A stretch of DNA of 64,000 nt, from positions 1 to 64,000 of the IMG/VR virus record IMGVR_UViG_3300044617_001255. One strand, 5' to 3'. The DNA comes from a virus. Shown here piece by piece: positions 6,671 to 15,654 of this stretch. Both the position numbers and the translations under genes were made by a program. The notes below the pieces were generated by a model that did no database searches, was not told the DNA's origin, and saw only the letters and a program-made list of their open reading frames with translations. The first letter of the stretch is position 1, and each line of letters opens with the position of its first letter.

Positions 6671-7048
6671 TTAAAACTTCATTTTTTGCATACCATCATT
6701 CGTACTATAGTAGATAGTATCAAATACTTCCTTACACCAACCAGTGCAAAGATTGCATGGACGAGCCATACGCATCTCACCAAACTGATTGAAACGGAAA
6801 TTCATGAGAATAAGATTTTCATCCCTGAGATGCTTTGGAACCTTTCTAAATGCATCTAGTTCCGAATGCATTTCATCAAAAGGATAGCCGATTTCCTTGG
6901 CAATAGGATGCGTCTTAAAATAATTTCTTCCAATAGAAATAATTCGCTTTCCATGAACAATAATAGATACATGCTTCTTCTGCCTTGGAATTTCAAGACA
7001 AAGAGGATAAGCGAGATTAGCAAAATTAGAAATCTGATTGTCAGTCAT
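6671..7048 (-). CDS. Cytidine/dCMP deaminase-fold protein
   Basis: 125 residues. MHSELDAF (HxE with the catalytic Glu) and PCNLCTGWC (PCxxC zinc ligands) are the two signatures of the cytidine deaminase superfamily; the N-terminal HVSIIVHGKRIISIGRN fits the first strands of that fold. In phages such enzymes make dUMP from dCMP or act on modified bases. The spacing is compact and the exact substrate cannot be given. First protein gene after tRNA-Arg. Confidence 0.75.
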   Translation of the reverse strand: MTDNQISNFANLAYPLCLEIPRQKKHVSIIVHGKRIISIGRNYFKTHPIAKEIGYPFDEMHSELDAFRKVPKHLRDENLILMNFRFNQFGEMRMARPCNLCTGWCKEVFDTIYYSTNDGMQKMKF

Positions 7049-7050
7049 AA

Positions 7051-7123
7051 CGCTCCTACCTGGATTCGAACCAGGAAGAACCGCTTAGAAGGCGGTGGGT
7101 TTATCCGATTAGCCTATAGGAGC
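7051..7123 (-). tRNA. tRNA-Arg (TCT)
   Basis: 73 nt. Acceptor GCTCCTA/TAGGAGC plus G, anticodon stem ACCGC/GCGGT with loop CTTCTAA, T arm CCTGG-TTCGAAT-CCAGG. Reads AGA, a codon used heavily by the AT-rich phage genes. Confidence 0.93.
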
Positions 7124-7131
7124 ATGGACGT

Positions 7132-7159
7132 ATTATATCAAGTTGTATCTGGTTGTCAA
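7132..7159 (-). promoter_or_regulatory. Consensus sigma70 promoter before tRNA-Arg
   Basis: Minus strand TTGACA (7159-7154), 16 bp, TATAAT (7137-7132), 8 bp before the tRNA 5' end. Confidence 0.9.
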
Positions 7160-8074
7160 TCAAGAATACAGAGATTCTATGAACTTTAGCCAACTATTTC
7201 TGGCGACAGACCAATCATATTTTTTAGATTCTTCAAGTGCAAGAGAACACATGTTTTGATATTTTTCTGGATTTAATTTTAAATCATTTATTACATCTAC
7301 TGCTTTATCTATGAATAAATTTTCCTCAAATGGAAGAATTATTCCTGCACCACATTCTGCCATACTTGGAAAAATACCAGTGTGTGTTCCTAATATGGGA
7401 ATTCCTGAAGCAATTGATTCTATCGCTACAGTAGGAAGACCTTCTGTTAATGAAGAAAACATCAGAAGGTCGAAACAGTACAATTCTTCGGAGCATAAAA
7501 AGTGAAGGTTTTTTTGTTGTATTAAAGGAAGACCTGTTATTTCTGCAACTTTTTCTACCAATCTTCCTCTTTTTATGTCAACAGATTCATTTGCATCAAT
7601 ATTCTTTTGTATTGCTCCAACATATCCTATGCTTCTTAATTCTTTTGATTGATTTTTACGATGAATATTTGTGAAACAACCAACCTCAAGAATATGAGGA
7701 ATTCTATACACCCCATGTGCAATTGACATTGTTCTGACAATAGGAGATATTACACCATATGACTTAAATTTATTAAAATATTCTGCACCTAATTTTTTTT
7801 CAAAAATTATGTGCTTTATATCCATGTTTGAATGTGATATTGCACCCATTTTATTCAATGGTAATTTATAAGATGTATCAAGAACCATTGCTCCATGTGG
7901 AGTTGTAATTATGTAATCATATTTTTTGAGAAAATATTCAACATCTGTAGAGGAGTACCCTATTCTCCAATCAATTATATCACAATGAACATCTGGATAT
8001 AATGTCTTTATCAGGTCATTGTGTATTCTTCCAAATGCCCAATTATTTTCAATGTAAAATAGTATTCTCTTCAT
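7160..8074 (-). CDS. Glycosyltransferase family 4-like protein
   Basis: 304 residues. The C-terminal half has [20 protein letters not shown] followed by [13 protein letters not shown], the E-x7-E / EGLP donor-site signature of GT-B retaining glycosyltransferases (GT4). The N-terminal half has Rossmann-like strands ([20 protein letters not shown]). It probably adds a sugar to a glycan or glycoprotein. The start overlaps the end of the 597-residue fusion gene, so the two are likely coupled. Confidence 0.8.
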   Translation of the reverse strand: MKRILFYIENNWAFGRIHNDLIKTLYPDVHCDIIDWRIGYSSTDVEYFLKKYDYIITTPHGAMVLDTSYKLPLNKMGAISHSNMDIKHIIFEKKLGAEYFNKFKSYGVISPIVRTMSIAHGVYRIPHILEVGCFTNIHRKNQSKELRSIGYVGAIQKNIDANESVDIKRGRLVEKVAEITGLPLIQQKNLHFLCSEELYCFDLLMFSSLTEGLPTVAIESIASGIPILGTHTGIFPSMAECGAGIILPFEENLFIDKAVDVINDLKLNPEKYQNMCSLALEESKKYDWSVARNSWLKFIESLYS

Positions 8075-9842
8075 AATTTAATCTATATCCAAAAACATGA
8101 TCTCTTACATAATCTCTTGAGTCATCTTCTCTCAAGATTATTTTAAATCCATTTTTATCTAAAAATTCAATTACTTTGCTTTTTGTTCTGTATTTTTCGT
8201 CTTCTCCTCTATCCGCTCTAAAATCATGACAGCATATACAGATATTGTCAATAAACTTAATTGAATTTGTCATTCCTTTTATAATATCTATTTCTGAACC
8301 CTCAACATTCATTTTCAGATAATCAATTTTTGTTATGTTCATTTTTTCACAAAGATTATCTAGAGTATCTGCTTGAACCTTGATTCCAGTTTCTTCCTCA
8401 GAAATAGTATTGGAAATCCAATCTTGTTTATTTTCGATACAAACTTGTTTTGCTGAATCTGTTAATGCTAAATTAACTGGAATAATATTCGCAATATTAT
8501 TGTTACTGCAAACTTCCCTAAGAGAAGAGAAGACTTGAGGATGTGCTTCTATTGCAATTACTTTACCAGATTCTGAAACTTTTTCAGAAAATGGAATAGA
8601 ATCCTCACCCTTTCCTGCTCCAATGTCAATTACAGTATCACCTTCTTTTGGTGTGTAATTTACAAACCAATATTGTTCTGCATCTGAGAAGTATTGTTTA
8701 TACTTTTTTTTTAATTCTACTGGATGATTTGGATATTTCTTCTCAAAAGCATTCAGCACTGAACTATCCTTGGTTGTATACCAACCTGGTCCTGTATATA
8801 CATCCAATACATCTTGGAAATACTTTTCATACATCGGGGCAACCTTCTCAAGTGAGAAGTTTTCACCCCATTCTCTACAGTTTCTTGGGCTAATCTTGTC
8901 GATATTGTGAATTGCTTGCACAAAATCACCCATAGTTCTGCATCTATATCCAGTCAAACCATGTATGTTATTTTCTGCAAATGCACCCCAATCTGTTGTA
9001 ATTGTTGGAGTTCCAGACAGAAGATTTTCAATTTGAACACCGCCAAATGGCTCAACATACATGCTAGGAAGAAAACTGGCTTTTGCTTTACTCATAAGGC
9101 GTTTACGCATAGGCACATCTGCATAACCGACATATTCGACATGTGGAGGAAGTTTATAACCTTCTTCCTTTTGTCCAGCAATTACCAATTTTACTCCTGC
9201 TATTTCAGTAGCCTGTATTGCTACTTCTACTCCCTTACCGCTGTAGACTCTTCCCAAGTAAAGGAAATAATCTTCTTTTTCTTCACAGAAATCAAACTCT
9301 TCCAAATCAAAATAATTTGGAATCACGACATCATACCAATCTTGTTTACACATTCCGACATTTTCCAGACCGCAGTATGCATGGTAAATTGCATATGATT
9401 CAAATATCTTCCATCTAGCCCAATGACCACCAGCATAACCGATTCCTGGTTCCACTACAATCATATCATTCTGATGAGCATCACAAATAGTTCTGACACC
9501 AGAACCCCAGAAAGGAAGGAGAAAATCATTCTTTTGTTTTCTTTTGAAAAGTTCAATTATAGCATTTCTGTAGAAAGTTTGATATGCATGATCTCCAGTA
9601 TCAAATTTGAAGAATTTATTTCTCCAATCATGAGATCCATACGATATTTCAAAATCCTTATTTGTCAATACTGACACATGTTCATCACATACAACATCTG
9701 AATCTTCATGACCATAATGAATAACAGTATGTCCTCTAGCCTTCATCATTTTACAAAACTTTACAACTTTTTGTGTGTAAGCACAAGCATTGAAAGTTCT
9801 GCTAGAAACTGTATGGGGAAGACCTAAAACATGAAATCTCAT
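8049..9842 (-). CDS. Glycosyltransferase (GT4) - FkbM methyltransferase fusion
   Basis: 597 residues in two parts. Residues about 1-345 form a GT-B enzyme ([20 protein letters not shown] and [20 protein letters not shown], the GT4 donor site). Residues about 385-590 are an FkbM-type AdoMet methyltransferase: [19 protein letters not shown] (motif I), [13 protein letters not shown], and [16 protein letters not shown]. Such a fusion would add a sugar and O-methylate it, or methylate the acceptor. ATGA overlap with the next methyltransferase. Confidence 0.85.
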   Translation of the reverse strand: MRFHVLGLPHTVSSRTFNACAYTQKVVKFCKMMKARGHTVIHYGHEDSDVVCDEHVSVLTNKDFEISYGSHDWRNKFFKFDTGDHAYQTFYRNAIIELFKRKQKNDFLLPFWGSGVRTICDAHQNDMIVVEPGIGYAGGHWARWKIFESYAIYHAYCGLENVGMCKQDWYDVVIPNYFDLEEFDFCEEKEDYFLYLGRVYSGKGVEVAIQATEIAGVKLVIAGQKEEGYKLPPHVEYVGYADVPMRKRLMSKAKASFLPSMYVEPFGGVQIENLLSGTPTITTDWGAFAENNIHGLTGYRCRTMGDFVQAIHNIDKISPRNCREWGENFSLEKVAPMYEKYFQDVLDVYTGPGWYTTKDSSVLNAFEKKYPNHPVELKKKYKQYFSDAEQYWFVNYTPKEGDTVIDIGAGKGEDSIPFSEKVSESGKVIAIEAHPQVFSSLREVCSNNNIANIIPVNLALTDSAKQVCIENKQDWISNTISEEETGIKVQADTLDNLCEKMNITKIDYLKMNVEGSEIDIIKGMTNSIKFIDNICICCHDFRADRGEDEKYRTKSKVIEFLDKNGFKIILREDDSRDYVRDHVFGYRLNYEENTILH

Positions 9843-10393
9843 AAGTTAAATGCTCCATAATAACTTTTACCATAACAACCAGATTCTGCTAATTGAACAA
9901 CTGAACCTTTTTGACTAATCCATGAATTTAAAGTGGTTTCCTTAAGTTCATGTGGATGTCCTTCATGAGGAGGAATATCAATCCATTCAAAAATTCTTAA
10001 TACTTTAGCAGATCTTTTGGCGTTATTAATAATTTTTTCTGGATCTATGGTGTGTTGAAGACAATTATAAATCCACACTTCATCCCAACTTTCTTCTTCA
10101 ACATTTTCACCGACATCAACTTGAACCTTGATATTTTTTATACTATATCTATCGACAGTCCATTTTGGATATTGAATTGGATCTACAACTTTTCCTTCTT
10201 TTAAATTAAAACATTTTAAAAGAATTGATGTTGGACCTCCACCGATATCTAGAATTCTTTTATTGTGAACATTAAAAGAATAACCATGTCTTTCTAATCC
10301 CATGTATTTTGCATAAACATAGTGCTTTTGATCTTCATCAAAAGTGTTGCAGCAATCGCCCCAACAATTTATTTCAAATTGATAATCAATCAT
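9839..10393 (-). CDS. Class I AdoMet methyltransferase-like protein
   Basis: 184 residues. [16 protein letters not shown] is motif [21 protein letters not shown] is the DxVxxxxxLQHxxDP stretch of small-molecule methyltransferases. It ends in the next gene's start (ATGA). Linked to the glycan-modification genes around it; substrate unknown. Confidence 0.75.
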   Translation of the reverse strand: MIDYQFEINCWGDCCNTFDEDQKHYVYAKYMGLERHGYSFNVHNKRILDIGGGPTSILLKCFNLKEGKVVDPIQYPKWTVDRYSIKNIKVQVDVGENVEEESWDEVWIYNCLQHTIDPEKIINNAKRSAKVLRIFEWIDIPPHEGHPHELKETTLNSWISQKGSVVQLAESGCYGKSYYGAFNL

Positions 10394-10402
10394 GATTTAT
10401 TA

Positions 10403-10714
10403 TCAATCTGCTAGTTTTAGTTGTGCTGTTGAGATAGATGAATCTGGGATAACAATACCATTTCCAAACATGCTGCTATAGTGATTTGCAAGTTCTGTTC
10501 TTGGTTCAACTACACAAACAACATGAGACGACTTGAGTGTAACTCCAGTAGTTTCAACATTTGTATAAGGAAGCCAAGGCATAAGACCAAGTTCTCCCTT
10601 ACCAGTTGGAATAATAATTGTTGGTTTTGTAATTGTTACTGTAGTGTCTGTTTGTTCAGTAACTGTTGTGAGAAGTTGTTCACCTGTTGTTAGTACGACG
10701 AGTCGAATATTCAT
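10403..10714 (-). CDS. Conserved phage protein, possible Sm-like barrel
   Basis: 103 residues. The N-terminus IRLVVLTTGEQLLTTVTE followed by TITKPTIII is a strand-rich pattern like small Sm/LSm-type proteins that occur in T4-like marine phages. No catalytic motif. If the fold is right it may bind RNA. Function unknown. Confidence 0.6.
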   Translation of the reverse strand: MNIRLVVLTTGEQLLTTVTEQTDTTVTITKPTIIIPTGKGELGLMPWLPYTNVETTGVTLKSSHVVCVVEPRTELANHYSSMFGNGIVIPDSSISTAQLKLAD

Positions 10715-10826
10715 TTTGTTTTTTCACTTTCTTTTTAAAGATTTTATCATAATTCTCTGACCACTTCTTATAGTCTACTCTACGGTATGTATCACCTTTT
10801 CCTGCTGAATGTTTACGATTACTCAT
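10680..10826 (-). CDS. Small basic protein
   Basis: 48 residues from ATG 10826 to TGA 10680. It begins MSNRKHSAGKGDTYRRVDYK, continues with KWSENYDKIFKKK and ends in a basic tail. It overlaps the start of the next gene by 35 bp. No family recognised; the length and conserved-looking KGDTYR(R)VD start suggest a real phage gene. Confidence 0.55.
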   Translation of the reverse strand: MSNRKHSAGKGDTYRRVDYKKWSENYDKIFKKKVKKQNEYSTRRTNNR

Positions 10827-10830
10827 GATT

Positions 10831-11025
10831 TTATGCTGTAATATAAAATGTAGCGTTCTTGTATATGCGAATTTGATCTGATCTATAGTGTCTCACAATA
10901 CCAGTATCACAATGGACTACACACCATATATCGTTTTCAAATGTACCACCATCTCTTACATAAAGAGCATATCCTTCTTTGTTTTCTTCAATAATTACAG
11001 GTATTGGATTTGAAAATTGCATCAT
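10831..11025 (-). CDS. Hypothetical small protein
   Basis: 64 residues (NPIPVIIEENKEGYALYVRD, then GGTFENDIWCVVHCDTG), strand-rich. It starts at the TAATG overlap with purA. It looks like a short conserved protein of T4-like marine phages, but no function is known to me. Confidence 0.65.
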   Translation of the reverse strand: MMQFSNPIPVIIEENKEGYALYVRDGGTFENDIWCVVHCDTGIVRHYRSDQIRIYKNATFYITA

Positions 11026-12026
11026 TATATTTTCTCCGGATGTGATGAAAATAATACATCAGCATCATCCATATAATTTCGATTTTCATCCCAGATAGTT
11101 CTGCTGATGTAAGTCTTCATTTCATTAAACGAATCAAAAGTTTTCAATTCATCTTTATGATATAGTTTGAATACACCAATTTTTTGAAGTACATCACATT
11201 TATTGATAATAATACAAGTTGCACCAGAAAGATTAATAGATTTCATCAACATATCAAGATTTAGCCAATTTGCAAATCTTGCACGACCGGTTGTAGTACC
11301 ATATTCTCCACCTTCCTGGACTATACGATTCAAAGTTTCATCATTGCGAAGACTTTCTGGGAATAGAGGATCAACTCCGCTCTTAGTATCATAAATCTTG
11401 GCTACACCAATAATAGATGCAATATTTAGTGGAGAAAATCCAAGAGAACATGCTGCATATGGAAGAGTGTTACTGCTTGTTACATATGGATAATTTCCCC
11501 AATCGACATCAAGCCATACACTCTGTGCACCTTCACAAAGAACATTTCCCGATAGTTTCTCATCCCAAATGTACTGAGATTCAAGTTTATCTTTTGCTAA
11601 AATTCCTTTGCGTAACATCTTATCTGCATAACATGGAGCAATACCCTGTGAGGTAGTTCCTAGATTTTTAGATAAATGATTTACATCATATACAATATGT
11701 TCATTTGTGATTACATGTGTTCTTGGGGAGACTTTTACAAGAGAAGTATCAAATCCTTCTTGTTTGAGATATTCAAGTTCTCCATAAAATTTATCAATAT
11801 TAATAACACATCCAGGTCCAATGATAGATGGAACACCAGCAAAGACTCCACTAGGAATCATGTGTGTTTTATACTTTTTACCATTGAGATAAACGGTGTG
11901 TCCAGCATTCGGACCACCATTCCAACGGCAAACGAAATCATATTCATTCGCTATACCACCAGAAACTTTTCCTTTTCCTTCATCTCCCCAACACAAACCA
12001 CAAATAATATCAACAGATTCAACCAT
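11025..12026 (-). CDS. purA: Adenylosuccinate synthetase
   Basis: 333 residues from ATG 12026, chosen because AAAGGA lies 8 nt upstream; an upstream ATG at 12080 would overlap the previous gene. It forms adenylosuccinate from IMP, aspartate and GTP. Motifs: WGDEGKGK (Asp15), NGGPNAGHT (His43), HMIPSGV, CEGAQSVWLDVDWG, YPYVTSSN and GTTTGRARFANWL. It is shorter than typical bacterial PurA (about 430) and close to archaeal and phage forms. Phage PurZ, which makes the 2-aminoadenine precursor from dGMP, is related; PurZ is reported to lose the Asp of GDEGKGK, and that Asp is kept here, so PurA chemistry is favoured. Confidence 0.88.
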   Translation of the reverse strand: MVESVDIICGLCWGDEGKGKVSGGIANEYDFVCRWNGGPNAGHTVYLNGKKYKTHMIPSGVFAGVPSIIGPGCVINIDKFYGELEYLKQEGFDTSLVKVSPRTHVITNEHIVYDVNHLSKNLGTTSQGIAPCYADKMLRKGILAKDKLESQYIWDEKLSGNVLCEGAQSVWLDVDWGNYPYVTSSNTLPYAACSLGFSPLNIASIIGVAKIYDTKSGVDPLFPESLRNDETLNRIVQEGGEYGTTTGRARFANWLNLDMLMKSINLSGATCIIINKCDVLQKIGVFKLYHKDELKTFDSFNEMKTYISRTIWDENRNYMDDADVLFSSHPEKI

Positions 12027-12037
12027 TGTATAATCCT

Positions 12038-12826
12038 TTATATTGTAATTTTGTTCCACAAATTTTTCCAGTTTGTGCATTCTGCATCTATCTCTGGCGG
12101 TTGTATATAGGCAAGATGATACGCTAAAGATGGAATAGGATTGAATGCAATAATAGTTTCATTTTCCTTGACATTCAATCCTTTATACTTTAAATTTATA
12201 GTATTATCTTCACAAACATTTGGATATTCTAAAGCCATTCTTTCATACATTTCAAAATTATTTCTCAAAATAATAGAATGTGTGAAAAAACTTAAAGTTG
12301 TATACTTGACATGTCTCCAATATCTTTTGTTGACGTTAAATAAAACTGTTGGTTCTTCTCTATTGTTAATATAACGGTAAGGGCAATCAAAAGGAAAAAT
12401 CAATACATTATCCTTAAATCTTTCTGTGAAATAATGATATGCATTATACATTTCATCAATAGCATTTTTTTCATGAAGATAATCATCTTCAATCACATAA
12501 ATTAATTCATCTTTTTGAATTGCTAACTTAAATTGTTCGTGGGAAGAATGATTGAATCCTCTTTGTTTAAGATTTATAAATTTACATTTTACATTGAGTG
12601 ATTTCAAACATTTTTTCATTTCTTTTATAAAAGAAACATCAGAATGATCATCTAAAATGGTAAATGATATATCATGACAACTATTATTGATTGTAGTTAT
12701 CAACGAATTTAAACATTTAAGAATCATGATAGATCTATCACTACCACAAATTCTATTTGATTTATTGATGTTATTGTCTAATAGAGAATTAAGACAAGTT
12801 CTCAATATTACATGAATCTTTCCCAT
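12038..12826 (-). CDS. Glycosyltransferase family 2-like protein
   Basis: 262 residues. ISFTILDDHSD and LIYVIEDDYLHEKNAIDEM give the two acidic motifs of a GT-A (GT2) nucleotide-sugar transferase. Its ATG follows tRNA-Thr with no gap (12826 against 12829), so mRNA and tRNAs share a transcript. Confidence 0.75.
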   Translation of the reverse strand: MGKIHVILRTCLNSLLDNNINKSNRICGSDRSIMILKCLNSLITTINNSCHDISFTILDDHSDVSFIKEMKKCLKSLNVKCKFINLKQRGFNHSSHEQFKLAIQKDELIYVIEDDYLHEKNAIDEMYNAYHYFTERFKDNVLIFPFDCPYRYINNREEPTVLFNVNKRYWRHVKYTTLSFFTHSIILRNNFEMYERMALEYPNVCEDNTINLKYKGLNVKENETIIAFNPIPSLAYHLAYIQPPEIDAECTNWKNLWNKITI

Positions 12827-12828
12827 AA

Positions 12829-12900
12829 AGCCACCTAAAGGATTTGAACCTTCAACCTATCGCTTACAAAGCGATGGCTCTGCCGTTGAGCTAAGGTGGC
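12829..12900 (-). tRNA. tRNA-Thr (TGT)
   Basis: 72 nt. Acceptor GCCACCT/AGGTGGC plus T, anticodon stem ATCGC/GCGAT with loop TTTGTAA, T arm GAAGG-TTCAAAT-CCTTT. Confidence 0.92.
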
Positions 12901-12901
12901 A

Positions 12902-12974
12902 CTCTTTCGGCTGGGTTCGAACCAGCGACATTGGAGTTAACAGCTCCACGCTCTACCAACTGAGCTACGAAAGA
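12902..12974 (-). tRNA. tRNA-Asn (GTT)
   Basis: 73 nt. Acceptor TCTTTCG/CGAAAGA plus G, anticodon stem TGGAG/CTCCA with loop CTGTTAA, T arm GCTGG-TTCGAAC-CCAGC. Confidence 0.93.
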
Positions 12975-12975
12975 A

Positions 12976-13046
12976 TTCCCTCGCATAGATTCGAACTATG
13001 AATAAGAGGTTCAAAGCCTCCTGTGTTACCGTTACACCACAAGGGA
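12976..13046 (-). tRNA. tRNA-Gln (TTG)
   Basis: 71 nt. Acceptor TCCCTTG/CGAGGGA plus A, anticodon loop CTTTGAA, T arm CATAG-TTCGAAT-CTATG. Confidence 0.92.
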
Positions 13047-13050
13047 AAAA

Positions 13051-13123
13051 TGCCTCCTGTAGGGATCGAACCTACGACCAGCTGATTAAAAGTCGGCTGC
13101 TCTACCAACTGAGCTAAGGAGGC
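13051..13123 (-). tRNA. tRNA-Lys (TTT)
   Basis: 73 nt. Acceptor GCCTCCT/AGGAGGC plus A, anticodon loop CTTTTAA in stem GCCGA/TCAGC that has one C-A mismatch, T arm GTAGG-TTCGATC-CCTAC. Confidence 0.9.
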
Positions 13124-13128
13124 AAAAA

Positions 13129-13174
13129 TACGGTTTATGTTTTAGATTTGAGAGAACCGTAAACTTCAAATCTA
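13129..13174 (-). promoter_or_regulatory. H-type pseudoknot in the tRNA leader
   Basis: Plus-strand order: TACGGTT (13129-13135), TAGATTTGA (13143-13151), AACCGTA (13155-13161), TCAAATCTA (13166-13174). Segments 1/3 and 2/4 are perfect complements (7 and 9 bp) and interleave. It lies in the leader between the promoter at 13253-13280 and tRNA-Lys. The rest of 13175-13250 is AT-rich with no other feature seen. Confidence 0.6.
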
Positions 13175-13252
13175 GGATTCCTTACTTATAATATAAACTA
13201 AAATAATTTAAATATAATGAATCATGATAAACCTCATCAACTGAACATGCGT

Positions 13253-13280
13253 ATTATATAGCACTACTTGCTGTTGTCAA
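13253..13280 (-). promoter_or_regulatory. Consensus sigma70 promoter of the four-tRNA cluster
   Basis: Minus strand TTGACA (13280-13275), 16 bp, TATAAT (13258-13253). The -35 overlaps the last codons of guaC. It would drive the pseudoknot leader, tRNA-Lys/Gln/Asn/Thr, the GT2 gene and purA. Confidence 0.9.
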
Positions 13281-14362
13281 GTACCAATCGTATAAGGTTC
13301 AAAAGTTTCATTTAACTGACGGTTTACACGAATAAACGTAGTACAACGGGGAAGATCTCTAAGTCTCTCTGCACCTGTGTAGGTGCAAGCAGAAGAAATA
13401 CCACCCAAGATGTGCTTGATAGTCTTTTCAATTGGACCGCTATATGGGACGTAAATTACTCGTCCTTCAGATGAACGATAATCTGCGACACCACCAGCAT
13501 ATTTGTTCATTGCTTCTGAAGAAGACATTCCATAAAACTTCTTGCTTTTGATATTACCAGCATCGTCATATTGAATTTCTCCGCCTGCTTCGTCAGAGCC
13601 AGCGAACATTCCACCAATCATTACAAAATCTGTTCCAGCACCATATGCCTTTGCAACATCTCCGGGTGAAGTACATCCACCATCAGAAAGAACATATGCA
13701 TCCATACCATGCGCAGCATCGGCACATTCTAGAATGGTTGAGAGTTGTGGATAACCAACTCCCGCTACCTTACGTGTCATACAGGCTGAACCTGGTCCGA
13801 TTCCAATCTTTACAATATTTGCACCTGCAATGATAAGAGCCTCAGTCATTTCTCTAGTAACAACATTACCAGCAATTATAATCTTATTTTTAAAGATCTT
13901 TCTGACTGTTGAGACATAATCAACAAACTTTTCCGTATAACCGTTTGCTACATCAATGCAGATGAAATTTACATTTTGACAATGATCCAGAATCTTGGTA
14001 GCCTTTTCGATTTCATTATAAGTTGATTCTGAAGAGGATCCCATACCCATGGTATATACAAGATTTCCAGAGCAATTTGTTTGCATTAGAAGATGATTGT
14101 AATTTTGTACCCACTCATCATAAGAATAATACTTGTGAATCGCTGTCAACAATCCATATTTACAAGCCTTTTCTGCAACTGTAAACGTTCCAGTAGTATC
14201 CATATTTGATACTACAATTGGAACACCAGTCCATTTTAGATCTGGATTCTTGAAACTAAAAGTTCGTTCAAGTTCGACCTCTCTACGAGAACTCAAATCA
14301 CTTCTCTTTGGACGAATAAGAACATCACAAAAATCAAGTTTCACACCATCTTCAATTCTCAT
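13277..14362 (-). CDS. guaC: GMP reductase
   Basis: 361 residues, aligning from end to end by eye with E. coli GuaC (347): [62 protein letters not shown] (catalytic Cys194), [25 protein letters not shown] and TTFIRVN. It converts GMP to IMP with NADPH, releasing ammonia. No CBS domains, as expected for GuaC rather than IMP dehydrogenase. With phage purA nearby the product IMP can go towards AMP. AAAGGA precedes the ATG. Confidence 0.95.
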   Translation of the reverse strand: MRIEDGVKLDFCDVLIRPKRSDLSSRREVELERTFSFKNPDLKWTGVPIVVSNMDTTGTFTVAEKACKYGLLTAIHKYYSYDEWVQNYNHLLMQTNCSGNLVYTMGMGSSSESTYNEIEKATKILDHCQNVNFICIDVANGYTEKFVDYVSTVRKIFKNKIIIAGNVVTREMTEALIIAGANIVKIGIGPGSACMTRKVAGVGYPQLSTILECADAAHGMDAYVLSDGGCTSPGDVAKAYGAGTDFVMIGGMFAGSDEAGGEIQYDDAGNIKSKKFYGMSSSEAMNKYAGGVADYRSSEGRVIYVPYSGPIEKTIKHILGGISSACTYTGAERLRDLPRCTTFIRVNRQLNETFEPYTIGT

Positions 14363-14381
14363 AATATAAATCCTTTTTCAA

Positions 14382-14567
14382 TTATTTCTTTTCGTTTATC
14401 CAATCATATCTAGCATCTACTAACGAACCTAGTCTCTTCATTATTTTTGCAAGATCTTGTGAATTGATTTTGTCTAGAAGGTATTGTTCATAACCAATTA
14501 CTGCTTCTTCGGCAGCACCAATCAATTCCTGAATGTAAGCAAAAGAATCTGGTTGTTTTGATTTCAT
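14382..14567 (-). CDS. Hypothetical small helical protein
   Basis: 61 residues, predicted all-helical (SFAYIQELIGAAEEAVIGYE, then a second helix). AGGAG lies before the ATG. No family recognised. First of four closely packed small genes upstream of guaC. Confidence 0.6.
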   Translation of the reverse strand: MKSKQPDSFAYIQELIGAAEEAVIGYEQYLLDKINSQDLAKIMKRLGSLVDARYDWINEKK

Positions 14568-14576
14568 TTTACACTC

Positions 14577-14813
14577 CTATTCTGACAAGTCAATTAAGTC
14601 TTTGTTGTTTTGTATGGATACTTGATTTTCTATAATCTTATTGAAAAAATCTCTTAATTTTACTATCTCATCTATGCGAAAATCATTATCCATATTATTT
14701 AGACAAAACAATTCTCCATGGGTGGAGTGTGTTACAACAATACAATTAGGATTATCCTCAGTGAGGTCATATAGTTTACACTCATACCTTGCATTCATAT
14801 TAATCCAATTCAT
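14577..14813 (-). CDS. Hypothetical protein
   Basis: 78 residues; strand-rich N-terminus (NARYECKLYDLTEDN, CIVVTHSTHGELFCL) and a helical C-terminus. No family recognised. Its start overlaps the upstream gene by 14 bp. Confidence 0.55.
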   Translation of the reverse strand: MNWINMNARYECKLYDLTEDNPNCIVVTHSTHGELFCLNNMDNDFRIDEIVKLRDFFNKIIENQVSIQNNKDLIDLSE

Positions 14814-15072
14814 ATTTTCCGGAAGTTTCCATGTGATGGAGATTCATGATTAAACGAACAGAATCGGACATATCAACCACATCGTCATAATCTCCTATGA
14901 AGACATAGGCATAGCCAATAAGTTCTTTTGGATTTTTTGAACTTGCGAGTGGTCTTGCTTCAGTTTTATCTATTTGGCAAAATAAAGAGTATATTCCATT
15001 ACCAACATAATCTATCCATAGATCACTCTTTGGTTCCCGATTCTGATTGTTGCTTGACTTCCTTGATTTCAT
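14800..15072 (-). CDS. Hypothetical protein
   Basis: 90 residues; a basic N-terminus followed by a mixed alpha/beta part (YVGNGIYSLFCQIDKTEARP). No family recognised. It overlaps the SET-domain gene by 50 bp. Confidence 0.55.
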   Translation of the reverse strand: MKSRKSSNNQNREPKSDLWIDYVGNGIYSLFCQIDKTEARPLASSKNPKELIGYAYVFIGDYDDVVDMSDSVRLIMNLHHMETSGKYELD

Positions 15073-15640
15073 TTTCTGTTTCTTTCTTTTGTCTTATTTT
15101 CCAGTAATTCTTACCATAGTTTACAAAAATTTCAGAATCTTTTGGTATTAAAGTTTTTGCTTTTACTGTCATAATTTCGTTTTTATAATCAAGGTTTACA
15201 ATCGTATTTTGATTATCGGAATGATTATAGATTGAACCATATCCAAGAGCCATATACTGATGGGGACCATGAATTTGGCAGTCTTTGCACATGCAATTAT
15301 TATTGGTCCAAACATAATCTTTAATTACTGGATCTCCATTGTACTTTGCCCTCCAGCCCAATCTGAGAAGACGAACTTCTTCAATTAACTCTCCCTCTTG
15401 GATATCTTCATTGGCAAAAACACCATAATTATGTACCGGAGACTTTTTTACTTGAATTTTATTTGATGGACCTTTGATCAAATCTAGAATAGGAGGAGCA
15501 GAGGGTGTTTCTGTTTTTTGATCAGGTTTAGAAAGAACAGCAACTCCTGGTTCTGGTACTTCTACTTTATATTCCTTCAGTTTTGGATTTGCTTCAATAA
15601 ATTTCTCAAAATCACTCAACTTTTCATTATCTAGATTCAT
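15023..15640 (-). CDS. SET-domain protein
   Basis: 205 residues. Residues about 55-185 form a SET domain: IQVKKSPVHNYGVFANEDIQ, then EGELIEEV (N-SET start), GYGSIYNHSDNQNT (the NHS AdoMet motif) and SEIFVNYGKNYW (the ExxxxYG motif). SET enzymes methylate protein lysines. CMCKDCQIHGPHQ just before the NHS motif may bind metal. The first 50 residues are extended and the last 20 charged. A phage or host lysine-rich protein is the likely target. Confidence 0.85.
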   Translation of the reverse strand: MNLDNEKLSDFEKFIEANPKLKEYKVEVPEPGVAVLSKPDQKTETPSAPPILDLIKGPSNKIQVKKSPVHNYGVFANEDIQEGELIEEVRLLRLGWRAKYNGDPVIKDYVWTNNNCMCKDCQIHGPHQYMALGYGSIYNHSDNQNTIVNLDYKNEIMTVKAKTLIPKDSEIFVNYGKNYWKIRQKKETENEIKEVKQQSESGTKE

Positions 15641-15654
15641 ATTTTATTCCCTTA

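Noticed and set aside
11025-12026. A 2-aminoadenine (Z-genome) pathway based on PurZ
   Set aside because: The GDEGKGK Asp and catalytic His are kept, and no DatZ, MazZ or DpoZ-like gene was seen in the window. PurA is simpler. A phage PurZ variant cannot be fully excluded from sequence alone.
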